Source of the DNA: Xanthomonas cassavae CFBP 4642
GTDB lineage: Bacteria; Pseudomonadota; Gammaproteobacteria; Xanthomonadales; Xanthomonadaceae
Direction of reading: 5' to 3'
Assembly: GCF_000454545.1 (NCBI RefSeq)
Contig: NZ_CM002139.1
Coordinates: forward strand, 5,048,364-5,062,087
Length of the DNA stretch: 13,724 nucleotides
Shown: positions 1-7,089 of the stretch, piece by piece
How positions within the stretch are numbered: the first letter of the stretch is position 1
Layout of the letters: each line of letters begins with the position of its first letter
Notes under the pieces: generated by a model
What the model saw: the letters and a program-made list of their open reading frames with translations, nothing else
Database searches by the model: none
Told to the model about the DNA's origin: nothing
Made by a program: the position numbers and the translations under genes

Positions 1-99
1 AACGCCCGGCCACGGCAGACGCTTGGCTGGAAGACGCCGAACCAGGCGCTGGAAGAAGAGATCGCTCAATTCAACTCACGTGTTGCACTTGCAAGTTGA
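1..99 (+). CDS. IS30-family-like transposase, C-terminal end (partial)
   Basis: Reading frame 1 is open from the first base to a TGA at 97-99, giving 32 residues that include RPRQTLGWKTP, then an acidic helix (ALEEEIAQF) and NSRVALAS. The R-P-R-x-T-L-G-W-x-T-P block is what I recognise as the end of the DDE domain of IS30-family transposases, where the wording 'NxRPRxxLGxxTP' lies near the C-terminus. Only the tail is present; the catalytic residues lie off the left edge, so I cannot say whether the element is intact. The stop lies inside the presumed terminal repeat of the element, which is common in compact insertion sequences. An IS3-type integrase also ends with a related motif, so the family call is likely but not certain. 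Confidence 0.72.
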   Translation, partial: NARPRQTLGWKTPNQALEEEIAQFNSRVALAS

Positions 100-106
100 G
101 ACCGCC
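1..106 (+). mobile_element. Right end of an IS30-like insertion sequence with presumed terminal inverted repeat
   Basis: The transposase tail is followed directly by a stretch at about 81-106 (beginning TGTTGCACTTGCAAGTTGAG) that overlaps the stop codon. From memory, Xanthomonas IS30-type elements end with a similar TTGCA/AAGTTGA-containing repeat. The other end is outside the window, so the matching repeat and the target duplication cannot be checked. The exact boundary (about 106) is an estimate. Only about 47 bp separate it from the stop of the SMP-30-like gene, so the element lies just beyond the 3' end of the xylan block and leaves that gene whole. Confidence 0.55.
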
Positions 107-153
107 CTGTCTCCATGCGCTGCCGCCGAGATGCACAGGCGCGCAGTGCACCA

Positions 154-1191
154 TCAACGCACGAACTGCAACCCCAGCGACTTGACCCGCACGCGGGCCA
201 GCATCGCGTGCGAGGTCATGTAGTGGGTATGGCCGTCGTTGCCGAACGCGCAGTTGGAGATGGCCTCACCGGTTTCGATGCGGCCCAGCCGCTGGCCGGA
301 TGGGTCGAACACGATGACGCCGCCGGGGCCGGTGGCGAACAGGTGGCCGTCAGACGAAACCGCCATGCCGTCGGGCAGGCCGGGGGCGTCCTTGGCGACC
401 AGATCCGAGGCATCGGCGAACACGCGCTTGCCGGTGACGGCACCCTGCGCATCGAGCGCATACGCCATCCAGATCGGCCGTTTGGGGTCGGAATTGGACA
501 CGTACAAGGTGCGCTCATCCGGCGACAATGCGATCCCGTTGGGGAAGCTCAGGCTGTCGTCCAGCAGATGCACGCTGCCGTCGGGGTCCAGCCGGTATAC
601 GCCGTTGTAGCGCAGTTCCTTGGCCGGCGAGTCGTTGAGATCCTTCAAGCCATACGGCGGATCGGTAAAGAACACCACGCCGTCGTTGCGACGCACCACA
701 TCGTTGGGACTATTGAAGCGCTTGCCGTCGAAGCGGGTGGCCAGCGGCGTCTTCTTGCGGGTGGCCGGATCGAGCCTGGCCACGATCCGCGTGCCCGAAT
801 CGGCCAGCAGCACCGTGCCGCTCGGCTCGGCATACAGGCCGTTGGCACCGGCTTCGCGCAGCGTGGCCTGTTCCGGGCCGACGTAGCCGGACGGCGACAG
901 CAGCACCGACAGGCCCGCTTCCTCGGACCAGCGATACAGCTTGTTTTCCGGTACATCGGTGAACAGCAGGTAGCCCCCGTTGCGCACCCACGCCGGGCCT
1001 TCTGACCAGGTGAAGCCTTCGGTGAGCTTCTCGATGCGCGCATCGGCCGCGACCACCTTGCTGAAACGCTGATCGAAGCGTTGCAGATGCCCGATGCTGG
1101 TGAATCGCGGTGGCGGTGTGTCCTTCTTCGTGCAGGCAGCGACAATGGCCAGCAGCGGAACGGCCAACAACAAATAGGGCGACAAGCGCAT
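154..1191 (-). CDS. SMP-30/gluconolactonase-family lipoprotein
   Basis: 345 residues. The N-terminus is a lipoprotein signal: MRLSPY, a hydrophobic stretch, then V17-A-A-C20, a perfect lipobox; Thr follows Cys20, which fits outer-membrane sorting. The rest is an SMP-30-type six-bladed propeller. The expected divalent-metal and substrate positions are visible: E64 in WSEGPAW, N163 in SPND, N218 in FPNG and D274 in LPDG. Family members hydrolyse sugar lactones to aldonic acids; the substrate here is unknown, and aldono- or xylono-lactone is only a guess from the locus. The ATG at 1191 is preferred; a TTG two codons upstream (1197) is the only in-frame alternative, because a TGA lies shortly before it. 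It follows the xyn10A-type gene by 67 bp on the same strand, so it is probably the last gene of that unit. The upstream ribosome-binding site is weak. Confidence 0.88.
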   Translation of the reverse strand: MRLSPYLLLAVPLLAIVAACTKKDTPPPRFTSIGHLQRFDQRFSKVVAADARIEKLTEGFTWSEGPAWVRNGGYLLFTDVPENKLYRWSEEAGLSVLLSPSGYVGPEQATLREAGANGLYAEPSGTVLLADSGTRIVARLDPATRKKTPLATRFDGKRFNSPNDVVRRNDGVVFFTDPPYGLKDLNDSPAKELRYNGVYRLDPDGSVHLLDDSLSFPNGIALSPDERTLYVSNSDPKRPIWMAYALDAQGAVTGKRVFADASDLVAKDAPGLPDGMAVSSDGHLFATGPGGVIVFDPSGQRLGRIETGEAISNCAFGNDGHTHYMTSHAMLARVRVKSLGLQFVR

Positions 1192-1258
1192 CGGCAAGGT
1201 CCGGGTTCAAGTGCGAGCATCATGCCATCATGCGAGCCGCGCATGCTGGCGAACGCGG

Positions 1259-2434
1259 CTATTGCCCGGCAGCGGCGGGGACCGCCAGCACCGCGTCCAG
1301 CGCAGGTTTGGGCCGATGATTGCGGTCGAACAGCAAGGGATAATTGGTGCGGCCGGGAACCGGGTAATCGTTCTTCCACGACATGCCGTCGGTGACGCCC
1401 CACACGCTGATACGCGCCAGCGTGTCGCGCTTGCGCCAGAACAGCGCGAACAGCGCCGCATAGCGCTCGGTCAACTGCGCCTGTACCTGTGGCGGTAGCC
1501 CATCGCGATACGGGTCGAGAAACCGCTTGAATTCCGGCAGCTGGAACTGCTTGTGCGCCAGGCCCGTTCCGATCACCTGGCCTTCCTTGGTGACCGGCAA
1601 CACGTCCACGTCCAGTTCGGTGATCATCACCTTGATACCGAGCGCAGCATACGCATCGATGGCCGCTTCGATGTCCTGCACGCTGGGGTAGTTCAGCCCC
1701 CAATGCCCCTGCATGCCGACGCCGTCGATGCGGATACCGGCCTGCTGCAACATCCTGACCATGCGTACGATGCCGTCGCGTTTGGCCGGCCGCCAGGCAT
1801 TGAAGTCGTTGTAGTAGAGCTCTGCATCCGGCGCGTAGCGCTGCGCGAAGGCAAAGGCATTGCGCACCACGGTGTCACCATCGCCTACGACTCGTACCCA
1901 GTTGGTGGCCCGGTAGCTGCCGTCTTCGTCGATGATCTCGTTGACCACATCCCAGGCCCGCACCTTGCCGACATAGCGCCCGGCAACCCGTTCGATATGC
2001 GCACGCATGCGCTCGATCTGCGCAGCCGAGGTGTTGGCTGCGCCCTGCGCATCGACGAAGAACCACTCCGGGGTCTGGTTGTGCCAGACCAGCGTGTGCC
2101 CGACCACGAACATGCGCCGGCGCTGCGCATAGGCGACGAACGCGTCGGCGGCGGCGAAGTCGAACACGCCCGGCCGCGGCGCGACGACCTCGGCCTTCAT
2201 CACGTTCTCCGGAGTGACCGCATTGAAGTGGCAAGCCACCAGCGCCGCGGAGGCGGCGTCCTTGCCGGAGACGATCTCGGCATTGACTGCCGTCCCCAGC
2301 AAAAACCCCTTGGAATAGGCCGACTTGAGCGTCACCGCTCCGGGCGCGCACGCCGGCGCTGCCGTGGCGGATGCGGCGATCGCGCTCAGCCCGAGCAACA
2401 AGCCGCAGCGTAACAGCCAGGGTCGGTGATGCAT
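1259..2434 (-). CDS. xyn10A: GH10 endo-beta-1,4-xylanase, exported
   Basis: 391 residues. A signal peptide is clear: MHHRPW, a hydrophobic core (residues 8-20), then an ASATAA cleavage region near residue 26. The GH10 barrel follows in order: TPENVMK (74-80), GHTLVWHNQTPEW (112-124), acid/base E166 in WDVVNE, NDFN (209-212), MQGHWG (241-246), nucleophile E273 in ITELDVD, and VWGVTDGMSW (344-353). All canonical residues are present, so an active retaining xylanase that cuts the xylan backbone is expected, exported to the periplasm or beyond by type II secretion. Start choice: the frame is open another 86 codons upstream to 2692, but only the ATG at 2434 places a signal peptide at the N-terminus. 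It lies 400 bp downstream of uxaC on the same strand and 67 bp before the SMP-30 gene. The symbol follows X. campestris usage as I remember it; many genomes call this xynB. Confidence 0.95.
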   Translation of the reverse strand: MHHRPWLLRCGLLLGLSAIAASATAAPACAPGAVTLKSAYSKGFLLGTAVNAEIVSGKDAASAALVACHFNAVTPENVMKAEVVAPRPGVFDFAAADAFVAYAQRRRMFVVGHTLVWHNQTPEWFFVDAQGAANTSAAQIERMRAHIERVAGRYVGKVRAWDVVNEIIDEDGSYRATNWVRVVGDGDTVVRNAFAFAQRYAPDAELYYNDFNAWRPAKRDGIVRMVRMLQQAGIRIDGVGMQGHWGLNYPSVQDIEAAIDAYAALGIKVMITELDVDVLPVTKEGQVIGTGLAHKQFQLPEFKRFLDPYRDGLPPQVQAQLTERYAALFALFWRKRDTLARISVWGVTDGMSWKNDYPVPGRTNYPLLFDRNHRPKPALDAVLAVPAAAGQ

Positions 2435-2834
2435 GGCGTTCTCACAAGTCAAAAGGGGCGTGTGGTGGGGAATGCGGCGTGTGCATACCGGTGGGTGCGG
2501 GGAGTCAGGCGTTGCGTTGTGTCGAGACGAACGTGGCCCTCGCGCCCCGGCCAGCTCCAGTGCGGCAGCAGATGACGCGACCAGGCCAGCATGCCGGGCG
2601 TGCCGCTGCCGGGTGTCCGGGCGCAGGTCACAGGCGCAATTGTCGAGGTGGGACAGCAACGCCCGTAGACCCAGGGCGCGCGGTAGCGGCATACGCGCGC
2701 CGCATGTGGTCGCGCGCGCCTTGGCCGCGTGCGCGTGATGCTGTGCGGCGGCAGGGTCACCCGCTCACTCCCACGACGCACGTCGCCTGCAATGCGCCGG
2801 TCGTCGCCTGGGCGCGCGATGCGCCTGCCCACTC
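2435..2834. other. 400-bp intergenic stretch between uxaC and the xyn10A-type gene
   Basis: No convincing gene lies here on either strand; the open frames are out-of-frame GC-rich shadows with no recognisable protein. I see no TGRTAGCGCTAWCA palindrome and no clear sigma-70 promoter on the minus strand. The length is large compared with the 10-51 bp gaps in the operon upstream, which suggests that xyn10A has its own promoter or a long leader. The most distinct structure is the hairpin listed at 2675-2701. Confidence 0.7.
2675..2701. repeat. 8-bp GC inverted repeat (possible hairpin)
   Basis: GGCGCGCG (2675-2682) and CGCGCGCC (2694-2701) are perfect reverse complements with an 11-base loop. 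Neither strand has a T tract after it, so it is not a standard intrinsic terminator. It sits between the uxaC stop and the xyn10A start and could affect transcription or mRNA stability, but alternating GC runs of this size also occur by chance in such GC-rich DNA. Confidence 0.35.
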
Positions 2835-4256
2835 TCACAGCTTGTAGGCCTGCTTGGGCAGGCGGTAGGCCAGATCCACTGCGATTTCCGCAGCCTCGTC
2901 CTCGTCCAGCCGATGCTCGGCCACCAGCTTGGCCAAGAATGCACTGTCCACGCGTCGCGCGACATCGTGCCGGGCGGGAATCGACAGGAATGCACGGGTG
3001 TCGTCGTTGAAGCCCACCGTGTTGTAGAAGCCGGCACTGGCCAGGGTCTGCTCGCGGAACCGCCACATGCCCTCCGGCGCGTCATGGAACCACCAGGCCG
3101 GTCCCAGCAGCAGCGCCGGGTAATGTCCGGCCAATGGTGCCAGTTCACGGCTGTAGCTGGTTTCGTCCAGGGTGAACACGATCAGGCGCAGCCGCGGGTC
3201 GTTGCCATGGCGATCGAGCAAGGGTTTGAGCGCATGCACATAGTCGGTGCGCATCGGGATATCGGCACCCTTGTCGCGCCCGTAGCGCTGGAACAGCGGC
3301 TGGTTGTGATTGCGGAAGCAGCCCGGATGCAGCTGCATCACCAGCCCGTCGTCCAGGCTCATGCCTGCCATTTCGGTCAGCACCTGCGCGCGGAACAGCT
3401 CGGCCTGTTGCGGCGTCGCCGCGCCGCGCACCACGGTCTCGAACAGGCGCTGCGCCTCCCCCGGCGACAGGTCGGCCGTGGCGGCACTGGGATGCCCATG
3501 ATCGGTGGAGGTGGCGCCGTGCGCCGCAAAGAACGCGCGGCGCTGCCGGTGCGCGCGCAGATAGCCGGGCCAGGTCAGCACATCCTCGCCGGTGAGTGCG
3601 CCGAACTGCTGAAGCGCGCCGGCAAACTGCTCGTGCTCCGGGTCCACCACCGGGTCCGGACGGTAGGCGGTCAGCACGCGTCCGGTCCATCCGCTGTCGG
3701 CGATGGCGGCGTGATGCTGCAGGCTGTCCAGCGGCGACTCGGTGGTGGCGATCACCTCGATGGCGAAGCGCTCGAACAAGGCACGCGGTGCGAATGCGGG
3801 CGTCTGCAGCGCGGCGGTGATGTGGTCGTAGTAGTGATCGGCGGTGGCCGCATCCAGCCGGATGCGCAGATCGAACACTTCGTGGAAGACATGGTTGAGC
3901 CACAACGCCGACGGCGTTCCGCGCAACAGCGCGAAGTGTTCGGCGAACGCCCGCCATGCCGCACGCGGGTCCACCGCTGCGCGGCTGCCATGGGCTCGCG
4001 GAATGCCCAGCGTATCCAGATCGATGCCCTGGCTGTAGAGCATGCGAAACACATAGTGATCGGGCACCAGCAGCAGTTCTGTTGCGTTGGCGAACGCCGC
4101 ATTGGTGGCAAACCAGGCCGGGTCGGTGTGCCCATGCGGGCTGACGATCGGCAGCCTGGCGATCCGTGCATACAGACGGCGCGCAATCGCACGCGTGCCA
4201 GGGTCGGCGGGTAACAGCCGGTCGTCGTGCAGGGTCAGGGGAACAGGTGTGGACAT
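2835..4256 (-). CDS. uxaC: Uronate isomerase (glucuronate isomerase)
   Basis: 473 residues, the usual length for UxaC. It belongs to the amidohydrolase-like uronate isomerase family: the strand-1 metal motif H41-G-H43 in SPHGHTDP, an interior TDHGHP (251-256), QLHPGCFRNHN (309-319), and the C-terminal G385-PAWWFHD392 with its conserved Asp, followed by NTVGFNDDTRAF. It interconverts D-glucuronate and D-fructuronate (and D-galacturonate and D-tagaturonate) in the cytoplasm; no signal peptide is seen. In this context its substrate is the glucuronate freed from methylglucuronoxylan side groups. It starts 51 bp after the stop of the xyn10C-type gene on the same strand, so it is probably in one transcript with that gene and the transporter. 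No strong Shine-Dalgarno sequence precedes the ATG. Confidence 0.95.
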   Translation of the reverse strand: MSTPVPLTLHDDRLLPADPGTRAIARRLYARIARLPIVSPHGHTDPAWFATNAAFANATELLLVPDHYVFRMLYSQGIDLDTLGIPRAHGSRAAVDPRAAWRAFAEHFALLRGTPSALWLNHVFHEVFDLRIRLDAATADHYYDHITAALQTPAFAPRALFERFAIEVIATTESPLDSLQHHAAIADSGWTGRVLTAYRPDPVVDPEHEQFAGALQQFGALTGEDVLTWPGYLRAHRQRRAFFAAHGATSTDHGHPSAATADLSPGEAQRLFETVVRGAATPQQAELFRAQVLTEMAGMSLDDGLVMQLHPGCFRNHNQPLFQRYGRDKGADIPMRTDYVHALKPLLDRHGNDPRLRLIVFTLDETSYSRELAPLAGHYPALLLGPAWWFHDAPEGMWRFREQTLASAGFYNTVGFNDDTRAFLSIPARHDVARRVDSAFLAKLVAEHRLDEDEAAEIAVDLAYRLPKQAYKL

Positions 4257-4307
4257 GGGCTCAGAACACCGAGAAAGACGGGAAATACACGCTGTCGGCC
4301 GCCCGCG

Positions 4308-5300
4308 TCATGGTGCCGAGGTACCGCGGTGGGTGGCCACGTACTCGCGCAACCAGCGCATCGCCGGCCGCTCGCTGCCGTCGCCACGCAGCAAGTACGC
4401 CGCCTCCTTGTCGCGCCACAGGCCGGGACGAAACCCCCACAGGGTGATCCCGCGCACCGCAGGGTGCTCCCAGAACACCGGAAACACGCGCTGGTAATCG
4501 GCCAGCTGTTGCGCATCGCTTGGCCCATCCAGGTCGAATTCGGTGATGTAGATCGGCAGGCCAGTGGCCGTCAAGGCATCCAGATTGGCGCGGTGCACCG
4601 ACATCGCCACGTCGGGGGTGGTTTCAAAGGCATGCTCCTGGATGCCGATGGCATCCACCAGGTGCTCGCGCTGCAGCAGGTGCACGATCTGCAGATAGCG
4701 CTGGGTGGCCTTGGGCGTGTTGGTGATGCTGTAGTCGTTGATCATCAGCTTGGTGTGCGGGAAATGCTGGCGCGCCAACCGAAACGACTGCACTACCCAT
4801 TCCCACCCGCTGGTGCCGGTACCGCCCAGGGCCTGCAGATAGTTGCCGCCACCGGTGTCGGCCTTGCTGGGCGGGTCGTTGAGCGGTTCATTGACCACCT
4901 CCAGCAGGTCGATGTCCGGATAGCGTTGCGCCACGGCGGCAAACCACTGCTCGATCTCGCGGCGCTGCTCGGCCGGCGGCAGCGTCTTGATCCATTCCGG
5001 CTGCTGGTTGCCCCACACCATCACATGCATCTGGAACGGTATGCCGCGGGCCTTGGCGAAGCGATAGGCCGTATCCAGCGCGCTCCAGTCCATCTGGTCG
5101 CGCACCGCTTCCACCGTGCCCCACTTGCCGCCATTTTCCGGGGTGAGCTTGTTCCAGTACTGCGCAAATTCCGGTGCCTGCTGCGCGCTGTAGGCACTGC
5201 CCAAAAACTTGGATGCGCGCCCCGCCAACGGCGCCGCATGGGCCGCCAATGCAAGGCTTGCGGCGAGCAACACGCCCAACCCCATTGTGTGCAACTGCAT
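4308..5300 (-). CDS. xyn10C: Small GH10 xylanase, periplasmic (Xyn10C type)
   Basis: 330 residues with a Sec signal (MQLHTMGLGV, then LLAASLALAAHA, cleavage near residue 22). The GH10 core is short but complete: LTPENGGKWG (52-61), HVMVWGNQQPEW (92-103), acid/base E138 in VVNEPL, MINDYSI (186-192), IQEHAF (220-225), nucleophile E254 in YITEFDLDG and TLWGFRPG (286-293). Compared with the first GH10, the His normally found in the VWH motif is Gly97. The insert TGGGNYLQALGGTGTSGWEW (149-168) also differs. The enzyme probably works on shorter or decorated xylo-oligosaccharides in the periplasm (inference). A GAGGGA ribosome-binding site (5307-5312) overlaps the stop codon of the transporter gene, so translation is probably coupled. 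Confidence 0.93.
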   Translation of the reverse strand: MQLHTMGLGVLLAASLALAAHAAPLAGRASKFLGSAYSAQQAPEFAQYWNKLTPENGGKWGTVEAVRDQMDWSALDTAYRFAKARGIPFQMHVMVWGNQQPEWIKTLPPAEQRREIEQWFAAVAQRYPDIDLLEVVNEPLNDPPSKADTGGGNYLQALGGTGTSGWEWVVQSFRLARQHFPHTKLMINDYSITNTPKATQRYLQIVHLLQREHLVDAIGIQEHAFETTPDVAMSVHRANLDALTATGLPIYITEFDLDGPSDAQQLADYQRVFPVFWEHPAVRGITLWGFRPGLWRDKEAAYLLRGDGSERPAMRWLREYVATHRGTSAP

Positions 5301-5306
5301 GATGCG

Positions 5307-5312
5307 TCCCTC
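5307..5312 (-). promoter_or_regulatory. Ribosome-binding site of xyn10C overlapping the exuT stop
   Basis: GAGGGA on the minus strand lies 6 bases before the ATG at 5300. It overlaps the TGA (5311-5313) of the transporter gene. This fixes the start of xyn10C and suggests translational coupling of the two genes. Confidence 0.7.
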
Positions 5313-6627
5313 AGGAAGATGGCGGCGCCGGGGTGGTCGCGGGCAGATGCGCCGGCTCCAGCCGCGGCACCAGATGATGCACGAGCGCCAACGCCAGCAG
5401 ATACGCAGAGCCGGCCATCAGGAACACCGGCACATAACTGCCGGTCGCCTGTAGCAAAAACCCGATGAAGGTGGCGATGAGCATGCCGCCCACCGCGCCG
5501 GCGAATCCGCCGATGCCCACCACCGTGGCCACCGCGTGTCGCGGAAACATGTCCGACGGCAGCGTAAACAAATTGGCCGACCAGCCCTGGTGCGCGGCGG
5601 TCGCCAACCCGATCAGTGCCACCGCCAGCCACAGATTGTCTGCGCGCGCGGCAAACACGATCGGCACCACGCAGATCGCGCAGATCAGCATGGCGGTCTT
5701 GCGCGCACGATTGACGCTCCAGCCGCGCGCGATGAACCGCCCGGCGATCCAGCCACCGGCAATGCTGCCCACATCGGCCAGCACGAAGATCACGATCAAT
5801 GGCGCACCCAGTTGCAGCAGGCTCAAGCCATACTCGGCATGCAGGAACTTCGGCAGCCAGAACAGGAAGAACCACCAGATCGGGTCGGTGATGAACTTGC
5901 CCAGCACGAAGGCCCAGGCCTGGCGATGCGCAAGCACCTGCAGCCACGACAGCCGCCGTTGCGCCGGCTCGTACGCATCGCTGCGAATATGCGCCAGCTC
6001 TGCCGCCGACAGGCCGGGTTGTTGCTCGGGCGGGTGGTAACTGACCCACCACACCAACAACCAGGTGGCGCTGAGGACGCCGGTGAACAGGAAGGCTGCC
6101 TGCCAGCCCCAGATCGTGGCGATCACCGGCACCAGCAATGGGGCAACGATGGCCCCGATATTGGAGCCGGAATTGAAGATGCCGGTGGCCAGCGCGCGCT
6201 CGCGGCGCGGGAACCATTCGGCCACCGTCTTGAGCGCGGCAGGGAAATTGCCCGACTCGCCCAGCCCCAGGAAGAACCGCGCAATCGCAAAGCCTACCAC
6301 GCTGGTCGCCAGCGCGTGCCCCATCGCCGCCAGGCTCCACACCCCGATCGCCAGCGCATAGCCGATGCGGGTGCCGAAGCGGTCGATCACCGCGCCGCTG
6401 CACAACAGCCCCAATGCGTAGGCCGCCTGGAACGCGGTGACGATGTAACCGTACTGGATCTCGTTCCAACCGATCTGGGTCTGCAGGAACGGCGCCAGCA
6501 CGCCCAGCACCTGGCGGTCGACGTAGTTGATGGTGGTCGCTGCCAGCAACAGCGCGCACACCCGCCAACGCACGCGGCCCAACCCCGCCGGCGCAGCGAC
6601 AGGCACGGCCTTGGGTGCCTCGCTCAT
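5311..6627 (-). CDS. exuT: MFS hexuronate transporter (ExuT-like, anion:cation symporter family)
   Basis: 438 residues from the chosen ATG. The N-terminal half carries the signature of the ACS branch of the major facilitator superfamily: NYVDRQ (34-39) in helix 1, IDRFGTR (81-87) in the helix 2-3 loop, RFFLGLGESGNFPAALK (117-133) in helix 4, and GSNIGAIVAP in helix 5. Twelve membrane segments are expected. ExuT homologues import glucuronate and galacturonate with protons; being co-oriented with uxaC and xylanases argues for glucuronate or an aldobiouronate. Start choice: the frame opens at 6705, but the extra 26 residues are Cys/Ala-rich and outside the family, so the ATG at 6627 (MSEAPKAV) is preferred. 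It is the first gene of the minus-strand unit, 10 bp before xyn10C, and lies 165 bp from an operator-like palindrome. Confidence 0.87.
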   Translation of the reverse strand: MSEAPKAVPVAAPAGLGRVRWRVCALLLAATTINYVDRQVLGVLAPFLQTQIGWNEIQYGYIVTAFQAAYALGLLCSGAVIDRFGTRIGYALAIGVWSLAAMGHALATSVVGFAIARFFLGLGESGNFPAALKTVAEWFPRRERALATGIFNSGSNIGAIVAPLLVPVIATIWGWQAAFLFTGVLSATWLLVWWVSYHPPEQQPGLSAAELAHIRSDAYEPAQRRLSWLQVLAHRQAWAFVLGKFITDPIWWFFLFWLPKFLHAEYGLSLLQLGAPLIVIFVLADVGSIAGGWIAGRFIARGWSVNRARKTAMLICAICVVPIVFAARADNLWLAVALIGLATAAHQGWSANLFTLPSDMFPRHAVATVVGIGGFAGAVGGMLIATFIGFLLQATGSYVPVFLMAGSAYLLALALVHHLVPRLEPAHLPATTPAPPSS

Positions 6628-6792
6628 GCGCACGGCCTGCGCGGCGACCAGGCTCCGCGCAGCTGCTGCACCGGCATCGCAGCAGCAGCGGTGCGCGTAC
6701 CGCACCGGTGCCGCTCATGCGCGTGGTTGCCGCGTTCTTCGCTGGGTTTCATCGACCGCTGCACCTGCACGAGGGTGGCCTTGCGCCACGGG

Positions 6793-6806
6793 TGATAGCG
6801 CTATCA
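6793..6806. promoter_or_regulatory. LacI-family operator-like palindrome (xyl-box variant), exuT side
   Basis: TGATAGCGCTATCA is a perfect 14-bp palindrome with the central CG typical of LacI/GalR operators. It differs at two positions from the copy at 6953-6966. It lies 165 bp upstream of the exuT start, where repression would control the minus-strand operon. Binding by a XylR-like LacI repressor is inferred from the locus and from my memory of the Xanthomonas xylan regulon; the regulator gene is not in the window. Confidence 0.75.
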
Positions 6807-6952
6807 TTATCACGCTCCCCGGCGAAAGCCATCGCGCAGTGCAACACGACCGCGTGCCGTACGCACTCGCCAACCGTCAAAAACGCCCGGCTTGCGCACC
6901 ATCCTGCCCGGCTGCTGCGTCTATGCTGCCCTGCAGCGTGATGTTACGAATT

Positions 6953-6966
6953 TGGTAGCGCTAACA
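6953..6966. promoter_or_regulatory. xyl-box operator-like palindrome, receptor side
   Basis: TGGTAGCGCTAACA is a near-perfect palindrome that, as I remember it, is the consensus xyl-box bound by XylR in X. campestris. It lies 123 bp before the receptor's GTG start. An upstream TGTTACG (6942-6948) adds a further half-site-like TGTTA facing the TAACA arm. Confidence 0.8.
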
Positions 6967-7074
6967 TCCAGCGCCACTGATCGCCCGTTCTTCCCCACCG
7001 CACCATCGCCGCGCCGCTACCGGCAGCGGCACTCCCTGCGCCGGGGCGATGCGTGGGACATCTGCTCACCTGTT

Positions 7075-7084
7075 AGGGAAGGGA
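7075..7084 (+). promoter_or_regulatory. Ribosome-binding site deciding the GTG start of the receptor
   Basis: AGGGAAGGGA is a purine-rich Shine-Dalgarno stretch ending 5 bases before GTG at 7090. The open frame continues upstream to 6892, but that part would translate the operator region and has no signal peptide. This site and the following signal sequence select GTG as the start. Confidence 0.75.
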
Positions 7085-7089
7085 TTACG

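Larger units (their letters stand above)
6628..7089. promoter_or_regulatory. Divergent control region between the exuT and receptor operons
   Basis: 462 bp with no gene separates the first genes of two divergent units. It contains two related 14-bp palindromes (6793-6806 and 6953-6966) about 160 bp apart centre to centre, and it is richer in A/T around both than the flanking coding DNA. I cannot assign a confident -35/-10 pair in either direction. On the minus strand a GATAAT (6811 to 6806) touches the first palindrome and might be a -10 element, but no good -35 lies 16-18 bp upstream of it. Confidence 0.75.

Noticed and set aside
23..223. 66-codon plus-strand frame near the left edge
   Set aside because: It overlaps the transposase tail in another frame and runs into the SMP-30 gene; its product is Arg-rich and unlike any known protein.
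115..1005. 296-codon plus-strand frame opposite the SMP-30 gene
   Set aside because: It is an antisense shadow in high-GC DNA; the minus-strand frame has a lipobox and all family motifs.
2435..2692. 86-codon N-terminal extension of the xyn10A frame
   Set aside because: It would bury the signal peptide inside the protein; the extension has no domain features and the ATG at 2434 is consistent with export.
2913..4214. 433-codon plus-strand frame opposite uxaC
   Set aside because: Antisense shadow: uxaC carries the complete set of family motifs over the same bases.
4688..4701. TAGCGCT motif inside xyn10C (and similar matches near 1460, 1822 and 3282) as extra xyl-boxes
   Set aside because: Only the core is shared; the outer arms do not form the palindrome, and the sites are within coding sequence.
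5021..6718. 565-codon minus-strand frame across exuT and xyn10C
   Set aside because: Out of frame with both genes; the product is Arg/Gly/Ala-rich shadow sequence without membrane segments.
6892..7089. 66-residue upstream extension of the receptor
   Set aside because: It would translate through the operator palindrome, starts at TTG and lacks a signal peptide; a strong ribosome-binding site supports GTG 7090.
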